In this document: positions 1 through 8,163 of the stretch, in pieces
Layout of the letters: each line of letters starts with the position of its first letter
Numbering within the stretch: position 1 is the stretch's first letter
Source of the DNA: Clostridiales bacterium
GTDB taxonomy: Bacteria; Bacillota; Clostridia; Lachnospirales; Lachnospiraceae
NCBI GenBank assembly: GCA_018376135.1
Contig: JAHABX010000015.1
Location: 21,358 to 85,357 of the forward strand
Length of the DNA stretch: 64,000 nucleotides
Direction of reading: 5' to 3'
Translations under genes and position numbers: made by a program
The notes under the pieces: generated by a model
The model's database searches: none
What the model was told of the DNA's origin: nothing
What the model saw: only the letters and a program-made list of their open reading frames with translations

Positions 1-818
1 GTATCCTTTACATTCTTGATGCTTCCGGTGATATACCCAACCATTCCGGCGCTCAGCTCCTCACAGGGGATGAACTGACCTGCGCCAAAATATCCGACCT
101 CCACCACATCTGCTTCCGCTCCCGTCGCCATCATGCGGATGGGCGTTCCCTTGCGGATGGTTCCTTCCTTGATCCGGCAGAAAATGATGACTCCCTTATA
201 CGGATCGTACACCGAATCAAAGATCAGCGCCTGAAGCGGCGCTTCCGGGTTGCCCTCCGGTGCCGGGATCTTCTTCACGATCTGCTCCAGTACCTCATCC
301 ACGTTCTGTCCGGTCTTCGCTGAGATCAACGGCGCATCATGGGCTTCGATACCGATAATGTCCTCGATCTCCTCGATCACCCGCTCCGGGTCTGCACTTG
401 GCAGATCGATCTTGTTGATGACCGGCATCACATCCAGATTGTGATCCAGTGCCAGATACACATTTGCCAGCGTCTGCGCTTCAATGCCCTGTGCTGCGTC
501 CACCACCAGGATCGCTCCGTCACATGCCGCAAGACTTCTGGATACCTCATAGTTAAAGTCCACGTGTCCGGGAGTATCGATCAGGTTGAAGATATATTCC
601 TCCCCGTTCTGCGCCTTATATACCGTACGGACGGTCTGCGCCTTGATCGTGATGCCCCTCTCTCTCTCCAGTTCCATGTTGTCCAGCACCTGAGACTGCA
701 TCTCACGGCTGGTTAAAAGTCCCGTCTTCTCTATGATCCGATCTGCAAGGGTGGATTTCCCGTGGTCGATATGTGCTACAATACAAAAATTGCGGATTTT
801 GCTCTGATCTATTGCCAT
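1..818 (-). CDS. lepA: Elongation factor 4 (LepA), N-terminal part, cut by window edge
   Basis: Ribosome-associated translational GTPase that back-translocates stalled ribosomes. About 272 N-terminal residues are present; the rest lies beyond the left edge. The protein opens MAIDQSKIRNFCIVAHIDHG followed by KSTLADRI, the LepA-type P-loop (AHIDHGKST); DTPGHVDF (G3) and NKIDLP (G4) follow, then the start of domain II. The ATG ends at 818 and is preceded by a strong GGAGGACA ribosome binding site. It follows spoIIP on the same strand with a 72-base gap that holds its own promoter. Identification is by the G-domain motifs and by the gpr-spoIIP-lepA order, which is conserved in Firmicutes. Confidence 0.96.
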   Translation of the reverse strand, partial: MAIDQSKIRNFCIVAHIDHGKSTLADRIIEKTGLLTSREMQSQVLDNMELERERGITIKAQTVRTVYKAQNGEEYIFNLIDTPGHVDFNYEVSRSLAACDGAILVVDAAQGIEAQTLANVYLALDHNLDVMPVINKIDLPSADPERVIEEIEDIIGIEAHDAPLISAKTGQNVDEVLEQIVKKIPAPEGNPEAPLQALIFDSVYDPYKGVIIFCRIKEGTIRKGTPIRMMATGAEADVVEVGYFGAGQFIPCEELSAGMVGYITGSIKNVKD

Positions 819-846
819 CTTATGTCCTCCAAAAATATATAGAATA

Positions 847-875
847 AATGTAGCACGGATTTGCCGCTTGTGCAA
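847..875 (-). promoter_or_regulatory. Sigma-A promoter for lepA
   Basis: On the minus strand TTGCAC (870-875), a 17-base spacer and TACATT (847-852) lie about 30 bases upstream of the lepA ATG. Seen in sequence; activity is inferred. Confidence 0.6.
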
Positions 876-890
876 GCCACTTATGTCCTG

Positions 891-2207
891 CTAGGGACTG
901 AATACCCGGTCCAGTATGTCAGAAAGCGGCTCCATAGTATTGAGCATCTCCTGAAGCGTATTGGTCTGCGCCCCCACCTCGATCAGCAGCGCCTTGTCAC
1001 TCAGATGCAGATTGTATCTGAGTCCCTTCAGATATATATTTCTGGACAGTCCCGGATAATACTGCTCACACATGAGCTTCAGCTGCAGGGTAAGCGCCAG
1101 ATTATCCTGGATATACGGATTGTAAAGATAGTCGATGGGACCGTTTTTCTTCGTCCGGCTCAGTCCGTTAAAGAACATAAATTTTGCCGTCGGTTTCCCC
1201 CCGATATCCGTCGCCAGATGAACCCCCTCCTTTACACCGTCCCGGTGCAGATCAATGACGGACTGGATCGTGGGATTTTCCGCCAGGATAGCGCTGATCT
1301 CCTTCTCCGCCTTGGAATATGCCTCATTCCGGTCCAGCTTGCCGTCCACCAGATCATAGACACTGGTCACATGCATGACCTGATAGCCCTTCTCCTGCAG
1401 AAGCTCCGTCAAATACGCTCCCACACCGACGATGGTGGTGGAATTGTCCCCGGGAACCGAATCCACAAAGCCTTCCTGGGAATGCGTATGATAGATGAGG
1501 ATCTGCGGTCCGTCCGTGTCCTTGTTGATCGTCATATCCCTGCCAAGCAGAGTCTCCGCATTCAGATCCTCCGGTGTGATCATGGTATTTGATTCTATGG
1601 TATAAAAATTGCTGAACAGAAATTCAAAATCCGACAGCTCCTCCAGGCTGTAGATAGTTCCGGCAGGGATTGCTTCCTCCTTCTGCGCCACGGCAGCCTC
1701 CTCCTTCGCCCGCCGTTCCTCTTCCTCTGCGGCAGCCCTCTGTTCTGCTGCCAGTTCATTTTCCTGCTGTGCCAGTGCTGCAAGATCCTGTCCCGCTTCC
1801 GCCTCAGCACTCTCTTCCCGGGCACTGTCTGAAAATGCCTCCTCCCCCTCATCCTGAACACCGCCTGTTACCAGCATCTCATAGGTCGCCGCATTTTCCA
1901 GCCCGCCGGACTTTTCTGCCCCATAACGCAGCCGATAGAGAGGATGCAGCTCCATCACTCTCTGTATGTACCAGTCGGCAAGGGAGTCTGCCTCCCCGCC
2001 TTCCTCATATTCAAAAAACAGCCCCGGATACAGACAGCGGGCAAACTCCCGCTGGCACACCCGCTGTACTGCCGCCCTTCCATCCTCCAGAAACCCTGCC
2101 AGATCTCCTGACCAGAGCTTCTGTCCTCCGGTAAATACAATATAGAATCCAATACAGAAAAATACCATCCACAGAAGCCAGTTCCCTATTCGTGCCAAAC
2201 GTTCCAT
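891..2207 (-). CDS. spoIIP: Stage II sporulation protein P (SpoIIP)
   Basis: Membrane-anchored peptidoglycan amidase/endopeptidase that works with SpoIID and SpoIIM in septal peptidoglycan degradation during engulfment of the forespore. One membrane helix lies near residues 10-28. A long Glu/Ala/Gln-rich, probably coiled stretch (about 120-180) follows, and the SpoIIP domain fills the C-terminal half with the hallmark IYHTHSQEG motif and a later DLHRDG motif. The open frame extends to an ATG at 2228, but no ribosome binding site serves it. The ATG at 2207 has GTGAGG six bases upstream and is preferred; 2213 is also possible. It lies 46 bases downstream of gpr, as in other spore formers. No clear terminator follows before lepA. 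Confidence 0.95.
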   Translation of the reverse strand: MERLARIGNWLLWMVFFCIGFYIVFTGGQKLWSGDLAGFLEDGRAAVQRVCQREFARCLYPGLFFEYEEGGEADSLADWYIQRVMELHPLYRLRYGAEKSGGLENAATYEMLVTGGVQDEGEEAFSDSAREESAEAEAGQDLAALAQQENELAAEQRAAAEEEERRAKEEAAVAQKEEAIPAGTIYSLEELSDFEFLFSNFYTIESNTMITPEDLNAETLLGRDMTINKDTDGPQILIYHTHSQEGFVDSVPGDNSTTIVGVGAYLTELLQEKGYQVMHVTSVYDLVDGKLDRNEAYSKAEKEISAILAENPTIQSVIDLHRDGVKEGVHLATDIGGKPTAKFMFFNGLSRTKKNGPIDYLYNPYIQDNLALTLQLKLMCEQYYPGLSRNIYLKGLRYNLHLSDKALLIEVGAQTNTLQEMLNTMEPLSDILDRVFSP

Positions 2208-2253
2208 CCGCATCCTCACCCCACCCATTTATTATATGGAAGGCAGAGAGCAA

Positions 2254-3126
2254 CTATGCTTCATCCGGAATCTGAAATGCCATATTCAGCGCCTCAGACA
2301 AAGTAAAGCTGAGCTGCTTGATGGTTTCGTCTATATTTTTCGGCGTCACAAACATCCCGTTTAGATGGGGCGGCATCTGCTCACAGTTCCCCTGTGCATC
2401 GTAGATGATGGCAGCAGCCTCCACTACGGTTGGCACACCGATGGCAATGACCGGAATCCCCAGACTCTCTTCCGTCAGGCTGTTCCTGTGATTTCCCACA
2501 CCGGAGCCAGGCTGGATTCCCGTATCCGTAAGCTGTATGGTACGGCTTAAACGCTTCGTGCTCCGTGCCGCCAGCGCATCAATGACGATCAAAAGCTCCG
2601 GCTTTGTCTGCTCCACAATTCCCCGGATGATCTCCGAAGTCTCCATACCAGTCTGTGCCATGACTCCCGGCACGATCCCGCTGATCTGACTGCATTTTTC
2701 TGCTCCCATGACCCCTTTTCCATACTCCCGGATCAGGTGCCGTGTGATCAGAAGATTCGATACGGTCTTGGGTCCCAGTGCATCCGGCGTCACATCCCGG
2801 TTGCCAAGCCCTGCCACCAGAATGGAACGCTCCTGTTCCTCTCCCATCAGCTCCTTCAGATAATGCGCCAGTGTTTCCGATATCTCCCGGTGGTAATCTT
2901 CATCCGGAACTGCCATCCCCGGCGCCTCCAGCGTCAGGTAATTTCCCATAGGCTTTCCCATCTCTCTGGCTCCCCGCTCCGATGTGATCTGCACTCTGGT
3001 CAGACGAATATCCCGAATCTCATCATACTCCTCTTCCACCACAACTCCGTGAACCTCTGTGTCGCTTCCGGCAAAGCTTTCCCTTGCTTCCACCGCCAGA
3101 TCCGTCCGCACTCTCATTCTTTCCAT
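2254..3126 (-). CDS. gpr: Germination protease GPR
   Basis: Protease that cleaves small acid-soluble spore proteins during germination. It is made as a zymogen and autoprocessed late in sporulation. The N-terminus MERMRVRTDLAVEARES carries the typical propeptide/cleavage region (TDLAVEA), and the body has the LVAGLGNRDVTPDALGPK and IDALAARS motifs of the A25 family. An open frame reaches an ATG at 3168, but the ATG at 3126 is preceded by AAGGGAG at good spacing and matches the family N-terminus, so I chose it. It is upstream of spoIIP on the same strand and divergent from rpsT. A forespore (sigma-G) promoter is expected, but I could not identify one with confidence. Confidence 0.95.
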   Translation of the reverse strand: MERMRVRTDLAVEARESFAGSDTEVHGVVVEEEYDEIRDIRLTRVQITSERGAREMGKPMGNYLTLEAPGMAVPDEDYHREISETLAHYLKELMGEEQERSILVAGLGNRDVTPDALGPKTVSNLLITRHLIREYGKGVMGAEKCSQISGIVPGVMAQTGMETSEIIRGIVEQTKPELLIVIDALAARSTKRLSRTIQLTDTGIQPGSGVGNHRNSLTEESLGIPVIAIGVPTVVEAAAIIYDAQGNCEQMPPHLNGMFVTPKNIDETIKQLSFTLSEALNMAFQIPDEA

Positions 3127-3186
3127 TTTTCGCACTCCCTTTTTCTCTTTTTCTGTTATTTTTCTCATTAGATGTTAATTTATGTA

Positions 3187-3215
3187 TTGACATCGGGATT
3201 GCTTTAGACTAGAAT
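3187..3215 (+). promoter_or_regulatory. Sigma-A promoter for rpsT
   Basis: TTGACA (3187-3192), a 17-base spacer and TAGAAT (3210-3215). It gives a leader of roughly 95 bases before the rpsT start. Confidence 0.8.
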
Positions 3216-3245
3216 ATATTCGTGTGTTTCCATGTAAAGCATTAC

Positions 3246-3274
3246 CGTGTCTCGCTTTCATGAAGCACGACACG
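3246..3274 (+). promoter_or_regulatory. Hairpin in the rpsT mRNA leader
   Basis: CGTGTC (3246-3251) pairs with GACACG (3269-3274), with further partial pairing inside. It lies between the promoter and the start codon and could take part in S20 autoregulation. That role is inference; only the inverted repeat is seen. Confidence 0.4.
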
Positions 3275-3315
3275 ATTATGAACGAATCAGAGAATATATG
3301 TTGGAGGTGCGCAAA

Positions 3316-3579
3316 TTGGCTAATATTAAATCCGCAAAGAAGAGAATCTTAGTTACTGAAACCAGAACTGCAAGAAACAAAGCAATCAAATCTGAAGTGA
3401 AGACTATGGTGAAGAAGGTTTACGCCGCTATCGAGTCCGGTGACAAGGAAGCTGCTAAGGCTGCTTTCAAGGCTGCTGTATCTACCATGGATAAAGCAAC
3501 CACCAAGGGTGTATATCACAAGAACACCACTTCCAGAAAGATCTCCCGTTTACAGAAGGCTGTAAACGAGATGGCTTAA
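3316..3579 (+). CDS. rpsT: 30S ribosomal protein S20
   Basis: Primary 16S rRNA-binding protein of the small subunit. It is 87 residues, the usual length. It begins (L/M)ANIKSAKKRILVTETR, is rich in Lys/Arg/Ala, and ends SRLQKAVNEMA. The start is TTG at 3316, placed seven bases after GGAGGT. An upstream in-frame GTG at 3247 would add 23 residues not found in S20, so it is rejected. TTG starts in rpsT are known to dampen translation in other bacteria; here that effect is inferred. Single-gene transcript: it has its own promoter upstream and a strong terminator downstream. Confidence 0.97.
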   Translation: MANIKSAKKRILVTETRTARNKAIKSEVKTMVKKVYAAIESGDKEAAKAAFKAAVSTMDKATTKGVYHKNTTSRKISRLQKAVNEMA

Positions 3580-3607
3580 TCTTAATTATAGACGAAACAT
3601 AATAAAA

Positions 3608-3640
3608 ACGACTGGTACCGTCATGCCAGTCGTTTTTTTT
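3608..3640 (+). terminator. Intrinsic terminator of rpsT (bidirectional)
   Basis: ACGACTGG (3608-3615) pairs with CCAGTCGT (3626-3633) across a 10-base loop, followed by a T run. The minus-strand reading also ends in TTTTT, so it can also stop transcription from the transporter gene at 3696. Confidence 0.9.
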
Positions 3641-3695
3641 ATCCTGTATGGGTGGCTCTCCTACCGGCTTTTCCCTCCGGGCTGGAATTGCACCT

Positions 3696-5033
3696 TTACA
3701 TTTCATTTGTAAGCTTTTTTCTTCTTGCATCTAACTCTTCCGTCATCTCACCACGGAGTCCGTCAAGCTTATAGAAATATGTAAGCGCTGCGATTGCCGT
3801 ACACAGAACAATCGGAATCCAGATAAAGCAGATTTCTATATAAGAAAGCGCCTTTTCTGTCTGCACCGCATTTGCAACGTAACCACCGTTTTTCAGAAAT
3901 GCTCCTATAACAAAGCTTGTCAATCCCATTCCGCCTTTTACGAAAAATCCCTGGAAAGCTGCGATCAAACCTGCGACACTTGCATTTTTCTTATACTCAG
4001 AATAATCAATAACATCCGGCTGCATGGCAAATGTAATTCCAAAAATACCATAAATTCCAAGACCGGTAATTACAAGTCCTGCAAGAAGACATGCTGCTGA
4101 ATTTCTTCCCACATAGATCAGTAAATCTCCTGCCACATATAATGCTACGCTGAAAAACATAAGATTCTTTTTGCTGAAGCGTTTTTCAAGCGCCGGAAGA
4201 AGAAGGAGCATCGGAAGACCGGAAAGGATTCCGAGAATTCCTACCAATGACAGCCATTCTGTTCTGCCCAGATTATATTTGAAATAGTAAATTACCGTGG
4301 TACTTCTTACCACATAAAGTGAAAAGTAAAACAGATTCAGCAAAAACAGAATCCATGCCTGTCCTGTCAGTCCTTTGAAGTCTTCCTTTAATGAAGTATG
4401 CCCTTCTGTTGTAGTCGGAACTACTTCTTTTGTACTTGCAAAAGTCACAAAGAAAATCAGCATTGCTGCTATTCCATAAATGGTCATTGTTACAAGATAA
4501 CCTTTTGCTTCATTTCCCTGTCCGAAAAATTCTACCAGCGGTGTCGTAATTGACATTACGATTGCTGTTCCGATCATTGCACAGACCATTCTTGTAGAAA
4601 CAAGTACATCTCGTTCATGAATATCCGATGTAAGTCTCGGAACAATCGTATTCAGCGGAATATTGACTACCGTATATGCCGTGCAGAGCAGACAGTAAGA
4701 CACATATGCCCACACTAATTTACCGCTGCTGCTAAAATCCGGAATAAAAAAAGTCATAAATGTAAATATTGCAAAAGGTACTGCGCCGAACAGAAAATAC
4801 GGTCTTCCCTGTCCCCATTTCGTATGCGTTCTATCTACGATCAGCCCCATTCCCGTATCAGTCAGGGCGTCAATAAACTTTGTTATCAGCATCATGGTTC
4901 CGGCTGCTGCCGCCGTAATTCCAAATACATCTGTATAAAATACCATCAAATAGGATGCCATCGTACTAAACACAAGGTTGCACCCAAGGTCACCGATGCC
5001 ATATCCGATTCTTTTCCCCCATTTTCTCATCAT
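3696..5033 (-). CDS. GPH-family sugar:cation symporter (MelB-like MFS)
   Basis: Membrane symporter of the glycoside-pentoside-hexuronide family, 445 residues and about 12 hydrophobic segments. Family marks are FIDALTDTGMGLIVDRTHTK in the first loop region (the conserved D-x-x-T-D and D-R-T), then WGQGRPYFLFG. GPH transporters move sugars or sugar derivatives with Na+ or H+; the substrate cannot be read from the sequence. It lies 50 bases downstream of an SDR dehydrogenase on the same strand, with a ROK repressor divergent, which suggests uptake of the dehydrogenase's polyol or sugar substrate. Two consecutive ATGs follow AGGTGA, so the start may be 5033 or 5030. Its DNA is visibly more AT-rich than the arg or com regions. 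Confidence 0.88.
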   Translation of the reverse strand: MMRKWGKRIGYGIGDLGCNLVFSTMASYLMVFYTDVFGITAAAAGTMMLITKFIDALTDTGMGLIVDRTHTKWGQGRPYFLFGAVPFAIFTFMTFFIPDFSSSGKLVWAYVSYCLLCTAYTVVNIPLNTIVPRLTSDIHERDVLVSTRMVCAMIGTAIVMSITTPLVEFFGQGNEAKGYLVTMTIYGIAAMLIFFVTFASTKEVVPTTTEGHTSLKEDFKGLTGQAWILFLLNLFYFSLYVVRSTTVIYYFKYNLGRTEWLSLVGILGILSGLPMLLLLPALEKRFSKKNLMFFSVALYVAGDLLIYVGRNSAACLLAGLVITGLGIYGIFGITFAMQPDVIDYSEYKKNASVAGLIAAFQGFFVKGGMGLTSFVIGAFLKNGGYVANAVQTEKALSYIEICFIWIPIVLCTAIAALTYFYKLDGLRGEMTEELDARRKKLTNEM

Positions 5034-5083
5034 TTCACCTATTTTACCAATTCATATGTTTAGTTTCTGCCATCTTATATACC

Positions 5084-5860
5084 CTAGAAGCATGTAAAAG
5101 CCCCATCAAGTATAAAATCAGAACCTGTTGTAAAAGAACTTGTATCACCTGCAAGATATACACAGATGGATGCTAATTCTTCCGGCTTTCCCATTCTGCC
5201 CATAGGCGCCATCTCATTCCATTTTTCAATCAGCGGAATCAGCGTTGGTGAATTCAAAGTCAGCTCTGTTCCAATATATCCCGGACTAATGCTGTTTACG
5301 CGAACTCCGCGTTTTGCCCATTCGATTGCCAGTGATTTCGTAAGCTGGATGACTCCTGCCTTTGAAGCGTTGTATGCACACTGTGGCTGTGGTACATTTA
5401 CGATATGTGCCGACATAGAAGCTGTATTGATAATAGAGCCGCCTCCATTTTTAAGCATGTATTTTCCTGCTGCAATGTCTGTGAGGAAAATGCCATTCAA
5501 ATTAATGTCCATCACCTTTGACCACTGTTCGTATGTCATTTCTTCAGCCGGAGCATTAATACAGATACCTGCGTTGTTATGACAGAAATCAAGTCCGCCA
5601 AGTTCTTCTACGACTGTCTTTATCATTGCATCTACCTGTTCAGGTTTGGTGCAGTCTGTTTTTACTGCAATCGTCTTTCTTCCGGTTTTTTCTGCAATTT
5701 CTTTTGCAGTCTTCTGTGCTTCTTCAAGGTCCAGATCTACGATTGCTACGTCTGCACCTGCTTCTGCAAATGCTGTTGCCGTAGCCTTACCGATTCCCCT
5801 TGCTGCTCCTGTTACAAAGCCTTTTTTTCCATCCAGTCTCATGCTTTCAATGATACCCAT
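5084..5860 (-). CDS. SDR-family oxidoreductase, probably sugar-alcohol dehydrogenase
   Basis: Classical short-chain dehydrogenase/reductase of 258 residues. The Rossmann motif TGAARGIG is at about 18-24 and Asp42 ends the second strand (VDLD), which favours NAD(H). NNAG lies near 95-98, and the catalytic Ser148, Tyr163 and Lys167 (YNASK) are present. The segment NVPQPQCAYNASKAGV resembles mannitol/sorbitol/arabinitol 2-dehydrogenases, so polyol-ketose interconversion is a reasonable guess; other SDR substrates are not excluded. The ATG at 5860 follows AAGGAGAAG. An upstream ATG at 5899 has no binding site and overlaps a candidate operator. First gene of a two-gene operon with the GPH symporter; probably repressed by the divergent ROK protein. 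Confidence 0.88.
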   Translation of the reverse strand: MGIIESMRLDGKKGFVTGAARGIGKATATAFAEAGADVAIVDLDLEEAQKTAKEIAEKTGRKTIAVKTDCTKPEQVDAMIKTVVEELGGLDFCHNNAGICINAPAEEMTYEQWSKVMDINLNGIFLTDIAAGKYMLKNGGGSIINTASMSAHIVNVPQPQCAYNASKAGVIQLTKSLAIEWAKRGVRVNSISPGYIGTELTLNSPTLIPLIEKWNEMAPMGRMGKPEELASICVYLAGDTSSFTTGSDFILDGAFTCF

Positions 5861-5884
5861 AACTCTTCTCCTTTTTGTTTGTTT

Positions 5885-5896
5885 ATTTTGTAAAAT
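5885..5896. promoter_or_regulatory. Candidate ROK operator, left half
   Basis: ATTTTGTAAAAT. The same 12-mer occurs in inverted orientation at 6029-6040. It sits just downstream of the predicted start point of the SDR-symporter operon, where a bound repressor could block transcription. Inference from position and repetition. Confidence 0.35.
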
Positions 5897-5917
5897 CATT
5901 TTCCAAATTTCATTTAC

Positions 5918-5946
5918 ATATTAGCATTTGCTTTTGTTTTCGTCAA
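5918..5946 (-). promoter_or_regulatory. Sigma-A promoter for the SDR-symporter operon
   Basis: On the minus strand TTGACG (5941-5946), a 17-base spacer and TAATAT (5918-5923). Confidence 0.7.
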
Positions 5947-6028
5947 TCTGTAAATAATCACAATATTTAAAAGTAATAATTATGCAATATCAACAATAGA
6001 TTTTTCCTTACAAATATGATAAGCTTGT

Positions 6029-6040
6029 ATTTTACAAAAT
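6029..6040. promoter_or_regulatory. Candidate ROK operator, right half
   Basis: ATTTTACAAAAT, the inverse complement of the 12-mer at 5885-5896. It lies 26 bases upstream of the ROK start codon and downstream of a possible TATGAT -10 box (6015-6020), which would allow autoregulation. Confidence 0.35.
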
Positions 6041-6066
6041 GGTTTTACAGAATCGGAAGGTATGTT

Positions 6067-7200
6067 ATGAATAAAAGCATTACACCAAATCAAATCAAAC
6101 AGAACAATCGCAATTTAATCTATCAATTCATTTATAAAAGAGGAAAAGTTTCTCAACAGGATATTTCCTATGAACTTCATTTAAGTCGCCCCACCGTCAC
6201 GACTAATCTTTCTGCACTGGAAGAAGAAGGGTTTATTCAAAAAAGCGGTCAGATTGACTCTGAATTTGTTGGAAGGAAAGCATCCGGTTATTCTATTGTC
6301 CCTGATTTTCGTATCAGTATCGGTGTGGAAATTTTAAAAAATGAAGTAAAAATGATTGCAGTTGATCTTTACGGAAAGAAAATTGATCGTGCGGTCTTCC
6401 ATATTCCTTATCAGAATGAAGACGCCTATTATGAAGACGTTTGTCAAAATATTCTTACTTTTAAAAATACTCTCAATGTAGAAGACGAACAGGTTTTAGG
6501 AATTGGTTTTGCCATGCAGGCGCTGATTTCTCCGGATCAACAGACTATTATTTACGGAAAAATCCTTTCCTGTACCGGACTGACCATTGATTCCTTTTCC
6601 AAATATCTGCCATATCCCTGCATTTTTATCCATGATGCAAACAGTGCAGCTATTTCTGAAATGTGGATATCACCGAAACTTCAGGACGCATTCTATCTTT
6701 CCCTCAGTAAACATCTCGGCGCTGCCATTATTTCCAACAGAACAATACTGACAGGAAAACACGGACATAGTTCTACGATTGAACACATGCAGATAGAACC
6801 TGAGGGGAAATTGTGCTATTGCGGAAAAAGAGGATGCATGGAAACCTTATGCTCACTGACTGCTCTCCTTGGAGAGGATGAGTCTCTGGATGATTTCTTT
6901 GATTTATTGCATCAGGGAAATGTTTCTGTTAAAAACCGTTGGAATCAATATCTTTCCAATCTGGCAAAATCTATCAATCTTCTGCATCTGGTACATGATA
7001 CAGATTTTATTCTGGGTGGCTATCTTGCACCTTATCTGTGCGGTGATGACATCCAGTTCCTTCATGATAAAATACAACAAATGACACCATTTGACGAGCC
7101 GCAGGATTTCATCCTGATCAGCAAAATGCCAAAACATAATATTGCCATTGGCGCCGCACTGCCATATATACAGGAATTTTTAGAACAATTGGGGACATAG
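6067..7200 (+). CDS. ROK-family transcriptional repressor
   Basis: Sugar-responsive regulator of 377 residues. The N-terminal winged HTH (about 1-65, with SQQDISYELHLSRPTVTTNL as recognition region) is followed by a ROK sugar-binding domain. The ROK zinc signature CYCGKRGCME is intact, and FVGRKASGYS fits the family linker. The start ATG at 6067 follows GGAAGGT at good spacing; an upstream in-frame ATG at 6016 adds 17 residues without a binding site. It is divergent from the SDR-symporter operon, and mirrored 12-mers in the shared region suggest that it controls both sides. The effector is unknown. It ends inside a very long perfect inverted repeat. Confidence 0.9.
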   Translation: MNKSITPNQIKQNNRNLIYQFIYKRGKVSQQDISYELHLSRPTVTTNLSALEEEGFIQKSGQIDSEFVGRKASGYSIVPDFRISIGVEILKNEVKMIAVDLYGKKIDRAVFHIPYQNEDAYYEDVCQNILTFKNTLNVEDEQVLGIGFAMQALISPDQQTIIYGKILSCTGLTIDSFSKYLPYPCIFIHDANSAAISEMWISPKLQDAFYLSLSKHLGAAIISNRTILTGKHGHSSTIEHMQIEPEGKLCYCGKRGCMETLCSLTALLGEDESLDDFFDLLHQGNVSVKNRWNQYLSNLAKSINLLHLVHDTDFILGGYLAPYLCGDDIQFLHDKIQQMTPFDEPQDFILISKMPKHNIAIGAALPYIQEFLEQLGT

Positions 7201-7236
7201 TACCATAACATACTATGTCCCCAATTGTTCTAAAAA
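7177..7236. terminator. 26-bp perfect inverted repeat, probable bidirectional terminator
   Basis: Bases 7177-7202 and 7211-7236 are perfect inverse complements around the 8-base loop CCATAACA. The outer part is TTTTAGAACA with GGGGACATAGTA inside, so each strand ends in a short T run. It spans the ROK stop codon and precedes the convergent EamA gene stop. The stem is far longer than a usual intrinsic terminator. Confidence 0.7.
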
Positions 7237-7251
7237 CAGCATTTGCCACAT

Positions 7252-8130
7252 TTATCCACACGACATTCCTTGTCTGTCAAACAATTCACCAAACGCAGAA
7301 CCGCCAAGAATGAGCATCGCACCCAATAACTGAATCACCGTCATCTGTTCCTGCAGAAAAACAGCAGAAAACAGCAATGCAGACGCAGGATCTATATAGC
7401 TGCTCAATGCGATCGTCTGTCCGGACAGCTCTGACATAGAGGAGATATACAGCAGATAAGCGATACCCGTATGTACAAATCCAATGATAAGGAGCGCAAA
7501 AAGACCTGTCCCCTGGGGCAGATACCAGCTTCCCGTATGGGTAAGCACAGCATATGCGGACATGACGACTGCCGCCGCCAGCATCTGCACCAGAGTTTTT
7601 TCAACCGCAGGAACATCTGTGATCCGCTTGTTCAGCAAGATCAATCCTGCATAAAAAACCGCCGCCAGCAGACCGTAGATCAGTCCCCTCCCAGGGTCTG
7701 CGCCGCCGGTCTGCGTACCATTTACCAGCACCATTCCAATAACCGCTGCCGCAATCCCCAAAAACTTTGACCAGGTCAGCTTCTCCCGAAATAAAATGGG
7801 GGATAAAAGCAAAACAATCACCGGCGCACAATAATACAAAAGCGTTGCCACACTGACAGAGGTATACTGATACGCACTGAACAGGAACATCCAATTGGAT
7901 CCCAGTACAACTCCGCTAAGAAGCAGCATTCCCAGGTGCTTCTTCACCCGTACCAGGTCCGGCTTCCGCCGCTGTATCACCAGGATCGCACACAAGAAAA
8001 GACTTCCCAGTATGGTACGCACCGCCACAATCTCACTGCTGCGCAGCGGAATCGCCTGTACAAAGATTCCGATACTGCCGAAGATCAGCATGGCAGCTAT
8101 ATTTTTCACATAAGCATTTGTACGACTCAT
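7252..8130 (-). CDS. EamA/DMT-superfamily transporter
   Basis: Integral membrane protein of 292 residues with about 10 hydrophobic helices arranged as two EamA repeats (about 10-140 and 155-285). The repeat ends are marked by the family pattern 'FREKLTWSKFLGIAAAVIGM' and later 'LQEQMTVIQLLGAMLILGG'. Such proteins export or import metabolites, often amino acids or other small solutes; the substrate is unknown. GGAGA precedes the ATG. It lies 33 bases downstream of a lipoprotein gene on the same strand without a terminator between, so cotranscription is likely. Not clearly related to the polyol genes on the other side of the palindrome. Confidence 0.88.
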   Translation of the reverse strand: MSRTNAYVKNIAAMLIFGSIGIFVQAIPLRSSEIVAVRTILGSLFLCAILVIQRRKPDLVRVKKHLGMLLLSGVVLGSNWMFLFSAYQYTSVSVATLLYYCAPVIVLLLSPILFREKLTWSKFLGIAAAVIGMVLVNGTQTGGADPGRGLIYGLLAAVFYAGLILLNKRITDVPAVEKTLVQMLAAAVVMSAYAVLTHTGSWYLPQGTGLFALLIIGFVHTGIAYLLYISSMSELSGQTIALSSYIDPASALLFSAVFLQEQMTVIQLLGAMLILGGSAFGELFDRQGMSCG

Positions 8131-8163
8131 ATTTCATTTTCTCCAGAACTCACTATTTGGAAG

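Noticed and set aside
3127..3186. Sigma-G promoter for gpr
   Set aside because: A forespore promoter is expected, but no -35/-10 pair at the right spacing was convincing.
3641..3695. GC-rich segment between the rpsT terminator and the GPH transporter as a possible riboswitch tail
   Set aside because: It is at the 3' end of the transporter gene and does not match a known riboswitch core; no gene follows it on the minus strand.
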